Below, piece by piece: positions 41,988 to 54,617 of a stretch of DNA of 64,000 nt. The translations under genes were made by a program, and so were the position numbers. The stretch comes from Volvox africanus (Eukaryota > Chlorophyta > Chlorophyceae > Chlamydomonadales > Volvocaceae): NCBI GenBank assembly GCA_030268105.1, contig BSDZ01000013.1, forward strand, positions 2,461,001 through 2,525,000. The letters are read 5' to 3'. The notes beneath the pieces are model-generated. The model was given only the letters and a program-made list of their open reading frames with translations. It did not search any database and was not told where the DNA came from. Position 1 is the stretch's first letter. Each line of letters opens with the position of its first letter.

Positions 41988-42316
41988 ATGTATTTGGTAC
42001 CTGCCGCAGTAGCGCTGGTCGCATTTGGTGCGGGCCAGCTTCTTGGTATTCGCTTGGCTAGTCGTATCACCTTTTCACGTGAGCAACGACGTGTGCAGAG
42101 GCTCTTACTGCGGCTGCTCCTGCATCACGAACGTTTGGCGGCGCAGCGGCAACAGCGCGAGCAGCAACAGCAGCAGCACCATCTCCACCACCACCACCAG
42201 CTGCTGCAGCCGCAAGGCGGAGCCGCCATTGACGGAGCTGCCGTCGGGACACCTGTACTACACCACGGTGCGGAGCAGAGGCAAAATAATGCTGCCGGCG
42301 GCAGCATCAACAGCAT

Positions 42317-42350
<34 letters not shown>

Positions 42351-45300
42351 GGCAGCGGTGGCGGCGGTGGCCGCGGCGGCGGCGATGGACCCGCGACGGG
42401 ACGGGGTTGTTGGGAATGCCGTACGTCTTCAGCCTTTACTTCGCCGCCGGATCACATTTATGACAGCGACGGCGGCGGCGGAGGTGGTGGTAGTGGCGGT
42501 GGCGGTGGTGGTCGTAGCGCTGGGGTTATCACTGGCAGCAGTGTGCGCGTTGGGGCTGGCGGGAGCGACGCCGCCGCATTGCGTCACCCTGGTGCGGGGT
42601 CTCTGGATGCTGGTCAACGCCGGTGCAGTGGCGTTGGGGATGGCGGCGCCACCTCGCGTATTGATACGGGCCGATCGGTTTTTGAGGAGAGTGGGGCCAG
42701 TGGCGGCGCGCGGCGCGGCGGGATGACGGCAGCCGCACCCTCCAACTCGCCTCTCGTCGCGGTCGCTGCCACCGCTGGCGGCGGCGGCAGCACTATTCGC
42801 GGCGCGATACATGGCTCGGATTCACGCAGCAGGTGGGGCCACGCGCAACAGCAACAGCAACAGCGCCACATGAACCAGACGCAATCGCGACGCCTGCAGG
42901 ACATCCCACGTCGATTGGCTCGCGTGCTCCTGCGGCCCGTTGTGGATTTCCTGGAAGGGCACGCTCCGAAGCCTAGTCCCAGCGCCACCACTGGCGGCGG
43001 CACTGACACTGACACTGCATATTTCGTACCGTCGGCTGATGCTGGCGGGGCCCCGCTTAAAGAAGTACTGGCGGCCCAACGGCCGGGGTTTGCCGGCGGC
43101 ACGCAAACAAACTCGCAGCGTCGCCACATGCAGCGGCAGCGGCGGCAGCGGCACCGCCAGCGGTCGGTGTACGAGGAGGACCTCCTAGTGGCGGGCGGAC
43201 GGCTTGATGGCGCCGCTGGAGGAAAGCAAGTCGCCTACGGGGCCGTACTGCCTCCCGCGCCGCCGCCGCCACTGTCCGAGCGCATCATAGCAGGACAAGA
43301 GGCCGCTGCCAAACCCTCCACCACATCTGGAAGCCGCGCGGTGGTCAGTAACGGTGGCGGCACGCAAGGTGACGTCGTACAAGGCGAACATCGAATTCTG
43401 GATGAGGGCATTATGAGCAGTACGGTCATGGCAGGCTCAGACGGCGGAATCGACGACGGCCGTACACCGCGTTCTACTTCTAATTCATTCCCTGCCTCTG
43501 TCACACGCGGTACGGCAGCGGTCCCGCGAACGTTGTGGCGGCCGCCGCCGCCACAGCTTTCTCGCCCCGCCATTGTTAATGCACAGCCCGACGGCTCAGT
43601 GGCCGTACCCGGTATTACGCTGCCAGTAACACCGCCGCTGCGGCGACGACAACAAGGAGATCCAATAGATTCAGAGCCGTCGAGTGCGCTGCCGTTGCCT
43701 CAATCAGACGTGGCACCACCGCGGCCGCCGTCGCCGTCGCCGCCGCCGTCGCTGCCGGCGGCGGCCACACAGCCGCTCCCGGAGCATGTTGCAGCCGTAC
43801 ATGTGTCTGTGCCGATTCCCTTGACGGAATCTCCACCGCGAACGCCCGCTGGCGTTGCGGGCCCGGCGACCCCGGCCATGCCATTGTCGCCACCGCTGCC
43901 GCCAATGGCGCCAGGGAGGGGCCCTCGGGAAAGGATCTTCAGTGGCAATAAGAAGGGAGCTGACATTCGGACGGGAATGACGGAGCATTTGGCGCCGCCG
44001 CAGTTTGCCTCGGCGGCTTTGGCGGTAACGACCTTCCCGCCGCCGCCGCCGCGCATTGACGTGAAGAAATTCGGCGGAAAAGTGAGTGGAGCCCCTCAGG
44101 AGCACCGCCCCACGGGTAGTAGCTGTTGGGACAGTTTGCCGCATGCGCTGATGGTCGAGATCGCACGCCGTGCCGGCGCCGCCGTCATGCCAGATTTGCA
44201 ACCTGCCTACGGCCCCCCACCACATATGCTACATCCCTTGCCGGCTCCGTACGGCATGGATGGGCTGTTGCGCGAGCTGATCCAGTGTGATCGCATCGAC
44301 TGTGCGCAGCGAAGGCATCGGCGAAGCAGTAGCGGCGGCACCGAGGACGAATTTGATCTGAATGAGCAGCGGCGAGCTGCGGCCGCATCAAGGTTGGCGA
44401 TTACGGCCGCGGCGGCGGCAGCGCGAAAGGCAGCGACGCCGCCGAGTCCTGCCGCGACGCTTTCGTCCTTACGGCTTGCGTCCCGTCGGTGGCGGCGGGC
44501 AGCGGATGAGAGTGTGGAGGCCTTATGTCCACAACAGTGGCCCCACCGCCTAGTCGGGTGAGAGGTTGCGGCTCTGCGACTTTTGCTTGTAGATGAAGCG
44601 TACAGTCGGACAATCGTACTTCATCCGCTGTGCAGAAAATTTGTAGTCATGGGTTTGCTTGGTCTTACAATGTTTGCATTCCAGCCAATTTGATTCGCTG
44701 CCGTGCCCCCTCCCCTTCCCCCTTCCCCCTTCCCCCTTCCCCCTTCCCCTTCCCCTTAGGCTGTTGCGCTTCCCGCGTCTTCGCCGTCTAGATCTGGGTG
44801 CTCTGGGACCCGACCCCGCCCCCCTCAGCCGCATTGCCGGCCTTCTGAAGCAACTGGCGGAGGCATCATCACCACCGTTAACAAGTACGACAACAGCAAC
44901 ACGTTCCCCTTCGCAACGACTCCAAGTACCAGCCCCGGGAGGAGGAGGAGGAGGAGGAGGAGGGGAAAGAGGACTAATGCACCAGGCCCCACACCCGCAG
45001 CGTCAAGTCCGGGATGGGGAGTCCAGGGAGGGTGCAAACGTGTCCGCATGCATTCCGGGAGAGCAGCTCCAGCACCGCCAGCAGCGGCAGGGGGTGCCGC
45101 CAGCTCTGCGGCCGGGACCTGCGGGGTGGGGTTTGGAGGGAGTACGACTGACACTGCAACACCTGACGCTCAGCAAGGAGTGCCTGGTGGTGGCGGGGTG
45201 AGTGAGTGTGAAAGAGAGTTGGGTTTGGGGCGGGGAGGGGCCCCCTGGAGTGCGTAGGTGTTTGTGGTATTGGCGGGATAGGCCGGGGGAGGGCACGGCG

Positions 45301-47479
45301 GCGAAGGGGGAGGGGAGTTGCGGTGAGCGGGTGTGACCGGCAGGGAGTTGAAAATATTACATTGAAGCGCGGGGAATCTTACGAGGCGGGACAGGCAACA
45401 GCTACTGCCCGGGATGCTGTGCCGCAACTACTACCGCCATGCCGTCTATACTTGTGTACGGAATGTACGACATGTGCTGTCGTGACCGCCTTATGCCCTC
45501 CCGCACGCTGAAATCAATCAGCCGCCTAATGTACGACATTATTGGCAGCGGCGTTAGCGGCGCCCAAGCGGTGCTTACCATGCCTGTGGGTCTGGGAGAG
45601 CTGACGGCGCTGCGGAGCCTGGCAATCGTACGGGCAGCGCCGGCCGTCTCTAACGCCGCTAGTAGTCGCGCTATGTCGTACAGCAGCGGGTACCACACCT
45701 GGAGGCCGATGCTGCCCGAGGCCTGGCGGGAGGCCGTGGCGCAAGCTCGGACGCGGGCGCTTAACGAGCTAGAGTACGGGAACGATTACGGGCAGTACAA
45801 GGAGTACCGCCGCAAGGCCACGGTGGCGGCTGCGACGACGCTCTCTGGCTCGGCGCTAGACAACCGCGGGGAGCGACCCCCCCGGCCGGAAAGTTCTATC
45901 GCGGCTGCCGCCGCTGCCATCAGCGACGGCAGCGCGAACGACGCCAGGCATGCCACACCGGCGGTGGCGGCGGCGGCGGCGGCGAGTCAGGAGGCTGCGC
46001 GACGAGTGCGTGCGGCAGCGGCTGTCGCGGCGGGGACTGCTGCAATCATGCGCGCCAGCTGGGGTCCCGAGGGCGGTTGTACAGCGGTACTGCCACTGGA
46101 AGAGGAAGAAGTTTACTTGCCGTACGGCGACGGTGGCGTCGGCGTTCGCGGGCGTCAGCTGGCGGAACTGGGTCGGACGCCGGGGTTGCCGCCGCCGGCG
46201 TTGCATGTCGGGGGCAACGGCGACGATGACGGCGGCGACGGCGGCCCTGGCGGCGGCGGGTGGTTGTGGGGTGAGGGCGTCCGTTGCGACCGGCTTCGTA
46301 TCCGACTTCGAGACGAGGTGCGCTGTGCTGTGTGTGCTATGGTGTGCTTCGCTATGGTGTGCTGTGCTATCTTATGCTGTGCTGCGCTATGCTGTGCACC
46401 CTGATCCACAGGTCAGCCGGCTGGTGCGACTCGAGCAACTGGAGGCCTGGGACGTGGAGCTGCCGCTGGCTTTCCTCACCCGTCTGGCACCCCTGGCCAG
46501 CGTCACCGACAGAAGTCTCTCCCACGATCATGCCGCCGCCGCCGCCGCCGCCGCTGCTGCACCCGGATCTTCGACGGTGGTAGGGGATCATCATCAACAA
46601 GCTCAACCTCGTACTCGGCAGGTGGCGGCGACCTCCACTCGCGCTGCTACAGGTGGCGGAGGTGGCGAGGGCAACACGGTGCTGAGGCGGCTGGCGCTGT
46701 ATGGTACAGACAGCTGCTCTGGAAGTACGGATTCGGATCTGCGGTGCATGCGGGCGTTACGGGAGTTGGTGGTTGGAGAGGCGAAGGCGCCGGCAGTTGC
46801 GGGACTGATGCGGGCGGTGCGTGCAGGCCGTGTGGCTGAGGGCGAAGGGAAGCGAGATGAATGGATTATATGTCTTGTGTTTATCCCTGTGCGTCTGTGT
46901 GTCTGTGTATGTCCCTGTGTGTCTGTGTGTGTGTATCTGTGCGTGCCTCTATGCCCCAACTTCACCCCCCTTGGGGATCGTCATGATGATGTTGGTGGTG
47001 GTTTACCAGACGACACTTGATTTAACCGCCCATCCAGCTGCAGCTGTTATCCCCCCCTCAATCTAACCTCCATTCACCCATACACATGCACGCTTACATT
47101 GACGCCTTTCCCCTCCTCTCTATTTCGTCATCATCTTCCTCTTCCTTATTTGCCCTTATCAGAGCTCGTCCCTGCCGTACCTCACCCGGTTCGAGGCCCT
47201 CCGGTACAAACGGGGTCGCATCTTTCCGGCGCTCCAGGGCCCTATGGGCCCCGCCCTGGCGGGCTTTACCCGCCTGCGGTCCCTGCGCCTGCACTCGGCG
47301 CGGGTGACGCAGTGGGGGCTGGGGCTGGGCCTGGGCTGGGGGCTGGGCCCTGGGTTTGTGCCGGGTGGTATAGGGGGAGAGGAGGGACTGTTGGCGGCGG
47401 CGGCGGCGGGAGGTGGAGGAGCTGCTGCTGGCGGCGGGTTTCCCGATGGCGTCGGTGAGGAGGCGGCTGGTGCCGCCGC

Positions 47480-47519
<40 letters not shown>

Positions 47520-50500
47520 GCCGAGGGTGCGATGATGATGGCGATGATTGGCCATGTACCGCTGAGCCTTCCATGCAGTTTGAGACTTCTCGCCGGTGAG
47601 GGGTGTTGTGGGGGAAAGGGGTTTGGCCAGCGGGAGTTGAATCCTCGAGGTCAAGGGAAGGAGGGAAATGAAGTCTCCGCCAGATCATCAGAGAGATCCT
47701 AAGATTGGCTTTCCTGGTTCGCAAGGTGCGTAAACACAGCAGATACGCTCACCCGGGGCATAGGGCTCTCCCTGTAATCGTCAGAAATCAACAACAGCGG
47801 ATCTCAACTGCCCGCTCCCCGTGCTCCCCCCTCCGAGTGAAGGCAACCTGTCCTCCCTGGACTTGAGCTTCACGGGGCCGCTGCAACTGACCCATGGGCC
47901 ACTGAGCGCACTGACGTCTCTGACTTTCCTCAGTCTGCGCGCCTGTCCGTTGGTCCGAGCTGCGGTGCTCGTCGAACCACAACCACAACCACAACCACAA
48001 CCACAACCGCAAGCTCCTCAAGGAGAGGAAGGACCGGCCGCGGCGGAGGCACTGGGGGGGGGAGGTGTCCCCCCCGCCGCTGCCGCCGCTGTCGCTGGGC
48101 ATCAGCCTGCCATGCATGGTCTGAATGGCCAGCAACCGCCTCCGCCACCGGGTCTTCAGGCGCAGGCGGCGGCGGCGGCACAGGCGGCGGCACAGGCGGC
48201 GGGGGCGGGGGCGGCGGCGGGGGCGCCGTGGTGGCCTCCGGAGCTAAATGGTCTCACTCGCCTGCGTCGCCTGGATCTGGCAGGTACGGGTCATTATGAA
48301 AAGGGGGGGAAAGGTGAAGCCAGAGGGGGCTACGGACATCACATACACATGACACAGAGCGACAGCACTTATCCTAAGTCTCCACGCCCCTATTAGCCGC
48401 ATAATCAGTGCACCACCCGCCAATGGCCCCTGCACAGCCTGACGGGAAAAACACACACGCGATCCGGTTTCCCCCCCACCCAGGCCGAGGAGGACTATAG
48501 AATCCCCCAACGGGCCGCGTTCTCCGCCGCCGCCGCCGCCGCCGCCGCCCCTCGCAGGTTGTCGCCTGGGCCCCTTGCTGCCCCCCGACTGCATGCTGCC
48601 GTACAGCGCACATCTCTCGTACCTGGATCTCGCGCACAATAACCTAGAGGAGATGCCAACTAGCTTGCAAGTTCTTTCCGAGCTCGCGGTGCTGAGAGTT
48701 TCGTACAACAAGTTACTCCGGCTCCCTACGGCGCTTCTCCCCGGGACCCATGGGTCATTGTCGTCGCACGTCCTGTCCTCGCACGACGACAGTTCGGCGG
48801 CTGCGGCCACCGCAGCTACATCATCCGCAGCGGCGCCACGGCCCAGGCAGCGCCACAACCTCCTTCGGTTGCTGTCACCGCCGCTGCCTGCTGCCGTACC
48901 CCGTCACCCACTGCTGGTCCTGGATCTTGCATTCAACTGTCTGGCGGAGCTCGACCACGGAATCAGGTCAGTGGGCAATTGCCGTGACTTTTAAGATGTC
49001 GTACGATGAGTAAAAGCGGACGTAACGGGAGGTGGTTTCATCCGGATGGATTACTGAGAATATAAAACAGTACCGTGTTGAAGACTTTGTTTTTTTCTTA
49101 CTTGCTCGCACTTACATACAAACTAACGCGTAGGTGGTTAGCCTCTCAATCCCTGAGTCCGCCTTAGGGCGGTAACTGCACCTTCCAGCTTCCAACTATC
49201 AACTAACAATTCAACTAGAAACTGGAATCAACTCAATAAACTTTATCTGGATCAAGTCTCCGAATCCAATGGCGAGGCCCAAATTGCCATTCGGGTATCC
49301 GACATCTACCAACCTGACCTCAGCGAAAGCCTCTTCGGCCCCCACCCCCCCCCCCTCCCCCCTCCCCCCTCACCCCTCCCGCCTCGATCCACAATCCGAC
49401 CCACACGCTCGCCCGATCTTCTCAGCCGTTTGACATCACTCCATGTGCTGGATTTGTCGTACAACCCGTTGACGTCTCTCCCGTCCACCTTCTCGGTTCT
49501 GGGGCGTCTCCGATCCCTGAGTCTGCGGGGCAACCTGCTAAGGTCCTTTCCCCCTTCCCTCACGGCGGTGAGTGGGGGTCTCGGGGGCCGACAGACATAT
49601 GGCCACAGCTTTCAGGACGGCGATTTGCAGGACGTTTGTGACATGTGCTGGTTTAGGGTGCGTGTTTTTCATCCCCGATCCCTCCAGGGAGGCATCGTGT
49701 CGCACATCTGAGTCCTAGTTCGGTATGGTTTGTTTGTGAGATTCTGCATCCTGCAATCCGAACCGCAAATGGAGTGCGACTGGCCATCTGGCAGGTACCT
49801 CCGTGAAAAGTGTATATTTGTGTGTTTCCCGTTGCGATGATGTATTTAGAGTTTAGCTGAACGTACATCACAAGTCGTACGTCGCACCTTAATTGTATGC
49901 TAATGTGTATGTGTACGGAAAGGACCTTAGCTTGCTCCGGAACCGGGATCTGCCCTCCTCTTTAGCGGACTTGGGCCTCTACCACGACGTGACGTCATGT
50001 GCTGTACGGCAATATACTTTCCATACTTCTTTGTACGTGTTGCCTCACTTCAGAGCGTGTATTTAGGCACGCGTGTTTTCCCTTTTTTCCCCGTTCCCCC
50101 TTCTACGTGCGTGCGATGACGACAACGCCGCCCCGGTGGCCCTTTCCCGTGCCATGTCATGCTATGGCGTACGGCGTGACGGTGTATGCAGCTGTCACGC
50201 CTGTCGTACCTGGATGTTGCGGCACAAATGACCTTGCGGCAGGAGCCCGGCCGCGGCGTGGGGCTGGTGGGGCGGCGAGAGGAGCAGCGACTGGCGACGA
50301 GCTGTCTGCAGGACCAATCTCTAACCTGGGCTCCGTGGGAGGAGCCCCACACGGCACCGCTCCCCTCGGGCTCGTCGACGGCGCTTGCCCTAAGTGGCGA
50401 TGTTGGAGAGGGGGATGATGAACAGGCAGAGGGGGCTCAGTACACCGGGGCTGCCGGGTACAGCGAAGCGCTGCAGCAGGCACTGGGGGTGATGGCCTCG

Positions 50501-50968
50501 ACGACGACGTCGCCCGCCAAACCGCCACGCAGTGGCGGTGGCGCCGTAGGCTCTGTAGCCCCCGCTGGCGGTACCTGGAGTGAGCTACTGGGCGCATTGC
50601 GATATGGCCTCCAGCACCCCGCTGCGGCACGTAGACCTGACCGCGTTGAGGGTAATGGTGCTGATCGTGACGGCGGCGGTGGTGGCTATGGCAGGGCCAG
50701 CGCCAGAGGGTCAGGGCTGCTGTCTGTCACCGCTGGGGACGAGGACGGCGGGGAAGCAGTCAGGGCCCACGGACGCAGCGGCGGCGATAATGGTGAATCC
50801 CGAAAGGGGGAGATAGGGCCGGCGCTGAGGTCATGTGGGCCCTGCAGCTTGCCAGCGGAGTTGGCCACGCTGCCGTGCCTGAAGGTGGTGGTGGCGGACC
50901 TCCAGCGCGACCACCTGCCGGTGTGTGAGGCGCTGCGGCGGATGGGCGTGGGCTTACTTCTGTTCTGA
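41988..50968 (+). CDS. Very large F-box-like / leucine-rich-repeat protein
   Basis: Nine exons in consistent phase give about 2127 residues: 41988-44557, 44760-45197, 45549-46317, 46412-46816, 47163-47595, 47843-48283, 48558-48966, 49426-49567, 50192-50968. The N-terminus (MYLVPAAVALVAFGAGQLLG) is hydrophobic and could be a signal anchor. About 690 residues of low complexity follow (Gln/His, Ser-Asn, Gly, Pro/Ala runs). An F-box-like segment starts at CWDSLPHALMVEIARRAG (713-730) and finishes about 100 residues later with LRLASRRWRRAADESVEAL. LRR units recur in later exons: FPRLRRLDLGAL, LGELTALRSLAI, FTRLRSLRLHSARV, LSALTSLTFLSLRA, LTRLRRLDLAG, AHLSYLDLAHNNLEEMPTSL, TSLHVLDLSYNPLTSLPSTF and LPAELATLPCLKVV. 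F-box/LRR proteins usually select substrates for SCF ubiquitin ligases; that role is inference. The start codon and the exon 3 and 6 acceptors are the weakest parts of the model. Confidence 0.78.
44706..44757. repeat. CCCCCTT tract before exon 2 of F-box/LRR gene
   Basis: Tandem CCCCCTT units ending in the acceptor TTAG at 44759; functions as an unusually long polypyrimidine tract. Confidence 0.85.
47980..48010. repeat. CCACAA hexamer repeat inside F-box/LRR exon 6
   Basis: About five copies of CAACCA encoding alternating Pro-Gln residues; coding microsatellite. Confidence 0.85.
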
Positions 50969-52600
50969 GGAAGAGGGGGGAGAACTGTCCGACGACTGGA
51001 GTGTCGGTTGGGGTATTCATAGAGGGTGTGTGTGTGTGTAAAGGGGGTACGTCGCTGTACTTAATTGGGGGGGGGGGACGGTGCAGATTTAAGCGTCAAG
51101 GACGTGCCGCGAAAAAGCATGGGAATGGGGGCCTTTGGGCTCACGGTTTCCCCGTTGCTTAAACAACGATACTGGGTGAATGGAGGACTTCGCACCAGGT
51201 AGGTGAGCCAGGTCATGGTCGCGGTCAATGACGGAGGAGGAGGAGGAAAGAGGGTCCACAGCTCCTTCATTTTGGTCTGAGCTTCAAGCTATGGGAGACT
51301 GGCAGTGAGGGAAGGGGGTGGGAGCTCTGGAGCTCACCTGCGCAGAGGACCCATCAGACTGCAGGTCGGAGGACGTCCAGAGAGAGTTCTTGGCGCCAGC
51401 TGGGGACCGTTTAAAGGATTGTAGGGTATGGCACCGTGTGCTTTGGAGATGAGGAAAGTGCAGAGAATGTACGGCTTAATATGTACCGTTAACGTACCAT
51501 TCGAATTGTTGGACACCCCGAGTGTGTTGAGGAACGTTACATGAGCCACACGGTACCTACTTTCTTGCGTCACTTGGATCTGGGTTTTTGTTCGTGGGAG
51601 AAGTTGTATTACCGGTAACTGTAATGGTGTTGTTTCAAACACAGCTCATATGGAACATGCTGATATTGAGACTCATATGGAACATGCTGATAAGAGCAGC
51701 TCGGACGCTATAAGAAAGATTAAACCATATAAACTATGCAAGTCAAGTCTGACTTATGACGTTCATGCACCAATCACGTCAGATGCACTGATGAACTGCC
51801 TCTACATCACCCCTTGCCCGCTGTGAAGTCTACCTCCACCTCCACCCTTACCTCCATCTTCAAAGCCATGCCACCCACCTCTACCTCCAGCTACAAATGC
51901 TGTCCTGCACACTGATGAAGTCCCCTAATGCCACCTGAACAATCCCTCCAGCCGTCATCAGCACATGCAGCATCCATCAACCATCTCTGCATCAGCAAAC
52001 CTCCGCCCACCACTTCTCCCCTCCACCACTGTCAAAGGGGCTTCCTCTGCCGCCAACCAGTCTGGATTCACATAATTTCAATCACTGTATCCACCGCATC
52101 ACCCCCTCTTGAGACTGCCACTTCTGTCACCACCACAATCACATCCACCCACCATTAAGCGCCATTGAAAGGAAGGCAAGAAAAATAAATACTGGCGATC
52201 TGAATACTCTTGAGCAATATTGAAAATGAAGACGGTTCAGAGGCACGGCAGATGGATTCTAAGTACAAGGGTGGCGCACTGGCCCATTGATGTCATACAA
52301 AACGACATCCATCACCTCCCTGCTAACTCATGCCATGCCCTGTGTGGCATGACCCTGCAGAGTGGGCCCCAATGACCTAAAACGGATATGCCTTCTATAC
52401 GGCATCCATTTATTGTTCACCCTTGGAACCCAAGTTGTAACAAAGAATAACATAGAAGATACAATACACAGAGGACAGTACAATTCATTGAAGCAAAAAC
52501 GCAGGATGACGCATATACCTGGTTGACATGTTGGGCCACAATCACCCTGTGTTGTGGTCCACATGATGTCGGAGACTTGCAGCAATGTGGCTGAGATGCT
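50969..52600. other. Gene-poor region downstream of F-box/LRR gene
   Basis: Candidate TGTAA signals for the F-box/LRR gene at 51037-51041 and 51620-51624. A 21-bp direct repeat (CTCATATGGAACATGCTGATA) occurs at 51645 and 51672. I recognise no gene; the Pro-rich minus-strand ORF at 51061-51270 has no family match I know. Confidence 0.5.
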
Positions 52601-52619
52601 GCTCAGTTAGCTCTTGCTA

Positions 52620-53450
52620 GTATGGCACTAGTATCCATTATCCTACATGCGTGGATGAAGCTATCATTGTCATACGAGCCCCATTCTTTTAGTATCCTGG
52701 GGTATCTACGGGTAGTTTCCAGGATTGGACCGCAGATGGTCGTCTTCCGATCGGGCCTTTGTAGGCAAACACAACAGATATAGAACAATTCTCACCCCAG
52801 GGCTTTATGCTAGGCTCTAATAACATCAAGGTTGTCAAGAGCTGCTTGGACCATTATAACATGGCTGCCAGATAAATAAAAACAAGGTTGACAAGTAGGC
52901 AATACATTTGCACCCCCCATCCATGTTGCTGAGGCCCCATATATTTCATCAGCTATTGATGACGTGGCTTATGGAGGCCAATTTCAAACAGAGGGGAATA
53001 TACCTGCAGTCAGCCACAAACGTCAACAGTAACTTGGCTACCCCTCTGCAGCCTCTAGAAACAAACTAACTTGAAAGGGGCTGTGGTAGAGGCCTGGCCA
53101 CACAACCGTGGCCCAAACACCTCCACAAACATGCCACCTGTTGTATACAACACCCTGCGTCCCCCAACTGCAAGGAATTAAAACCGCCGTCAGCTGGCTG
53201 TCTCTGGGCTTACAGCTGGAGTGCAGCCGCCACTACTCTAGCTTCGGGGCCATGGTCGGCTGTGTTGCTGCCGGGGCAATTGTAGGTTCCGAGGTTGCTG
53301 AAGCAGTCTCAACCTGCATGGGCTCCTCAAATCTGATCCTCATGGCTCCTCCGCCATGTGTATGTCATCCTCGTCAGTGAGGAAGCTATCAGCGTCAACA
53401 GCGTCCAGCACCTGGCCGCATGCCTGCATATGCGTGTTCGTGAGGGAAAA
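52620..53450 (+). repeat. Left arm of large inverted repeat (transposon-derived)
   Basis: Reverse complement of 53870-54617, about 85-95% identical over most of its length, with roughly 100 bp extra near 52690-52790. Shared landmarks include CACTAGTATCCATTATCCTAC (outer end), TACCTGCAGTCAGCCACAAA and CATGCGGCCAGGTGC-type sequence at the inner end. Confidence 0.9.
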
Positions 53451-53869
53451 CGGGAGGGGAGCTCATAAAATTTGTACACAGATGGCACAGGCCCATGGCC
53501 GCAACCCCTTTCCCCTGCACTGAAGCCAATCAGCATGACTACATGCCCTTGCAGGTGCAGTACAGCAAGGAGCAGATCACGAAGTGTGATGCCCTTCAGG
53601 GTTTTAAAGATTTGCTAAAGTCCAGAAGTTGAGGAAGCTGTAACACTTCCAGTCTCAAAGGCTGAAGCAGTTATTGAAAGAGGTGAGAATGGTGGGGCCT
53701 AGGGGGACAGAGGGTGGAGGCTGCATGGTGCCTGCGTGGCTGTCTGATTGGCGGCGGCGCTGTGTGTCAGTTGGGTTGCTGATTGGTTTCAGAGCAAATG
53801 AAAGGGGTTGAGGCTGTGGGCCTGTACAATGTGTGTTCAATTGATTATTTCATAATCCCCTCCCCTCCC

Positions 53870-54617
53870 CTTACCTAACAAACACACATATGCAGGCATG
53901 CGGCCAGGTGCCGGACGCTGTTGATGACGATAGCTTCCTCAATGACGAGGATGACATACACATGGCGGAGGAGCCATGAGGATCACATTTGAGGAGCCCA
54001 TGCAGGTTGAGACTGCTTCAGCAACCTCGGAACCTACAATTGCCCCGGCAGCAACACAGCCGACCATGCCCCCGAAGCTAGAGTAGTGGCGGCTGCACTC
54101 CAGCTGTAAGCCCAGAGACAGCCAGTCCACGGCAGTTTTTATTCCTTGCAGTTGGGGGACTCAGGGTGTTGTTTTGTATACAACAGAGGGCATGTTTGTG
54201 GAGGTGTTTGGGCCGCGGTTGTGTGGCCAGGCCTCTACCACAGCCCCAAGTCAGTTTGCTAAGCTTTTGGAGGCTGCGGAGGGGCAGCCAAGTTACGGTT
54301 GACGTTTGTGGCTGACTGCAGGTATATTCCCTTCTGTTCTGCATTGACCCCAATATGCCTCCCTAAGCCACGTCCGCAATAGCTGATGAAACACATGGGG
54401 CCTCGGCAATATTGATTGGGGGGACAAATGTAGATTGCCTACTTGTCTTATGTTTCATTTACCTGGCGGCCATGTTGTGTTGGTCCGTGTAGCAATTGAC
54501 AAGCTTAATTTTATTATAGCCAAGCATAGAGCCCTGCCTAGGTAGAGAATGGGGCTCATATGACATTGATAGCGTCATCCACACATGTAGGATAATGGAG
54601 ACTAGTTCCATGGATAA
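53870..54617 (-). repeat. Right arm of large inverted repeat (transposon-derived)
   Basis: Mirror copy of 52620-53450, separated by a 420-bp unique centre (53451-53869). Read on the plus strand this arm carries coding-like pieces: an acidic segment with VDDDSFLNDEDDIHMAEEP, then in another frame FEEPMQVETASATSEPT, and after an intron-like gap GMFVEVFGPRLCG and QFAKLLEAAEGQPSYG. They look like exons of an unknown transposon gene; I cannot name the superfamily. Confidence 0.88.

Noticed and set aside
42025..44225. Several 110-230 residue ORFs in other frames and on the minus strand
   Set aside because: High GC at all codon positions keeps shadow frames open; the 857-codon plus frame continues in phase into LRR exons, so it is the coding one.
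51061..51270. Minus-strand ORF starting MKELWTLFPPPPPSL
   Set aside because: Short, Pro-rich, no recognisable domain and no convincing splice partners; may be the UTR of the preceding gene read backward.
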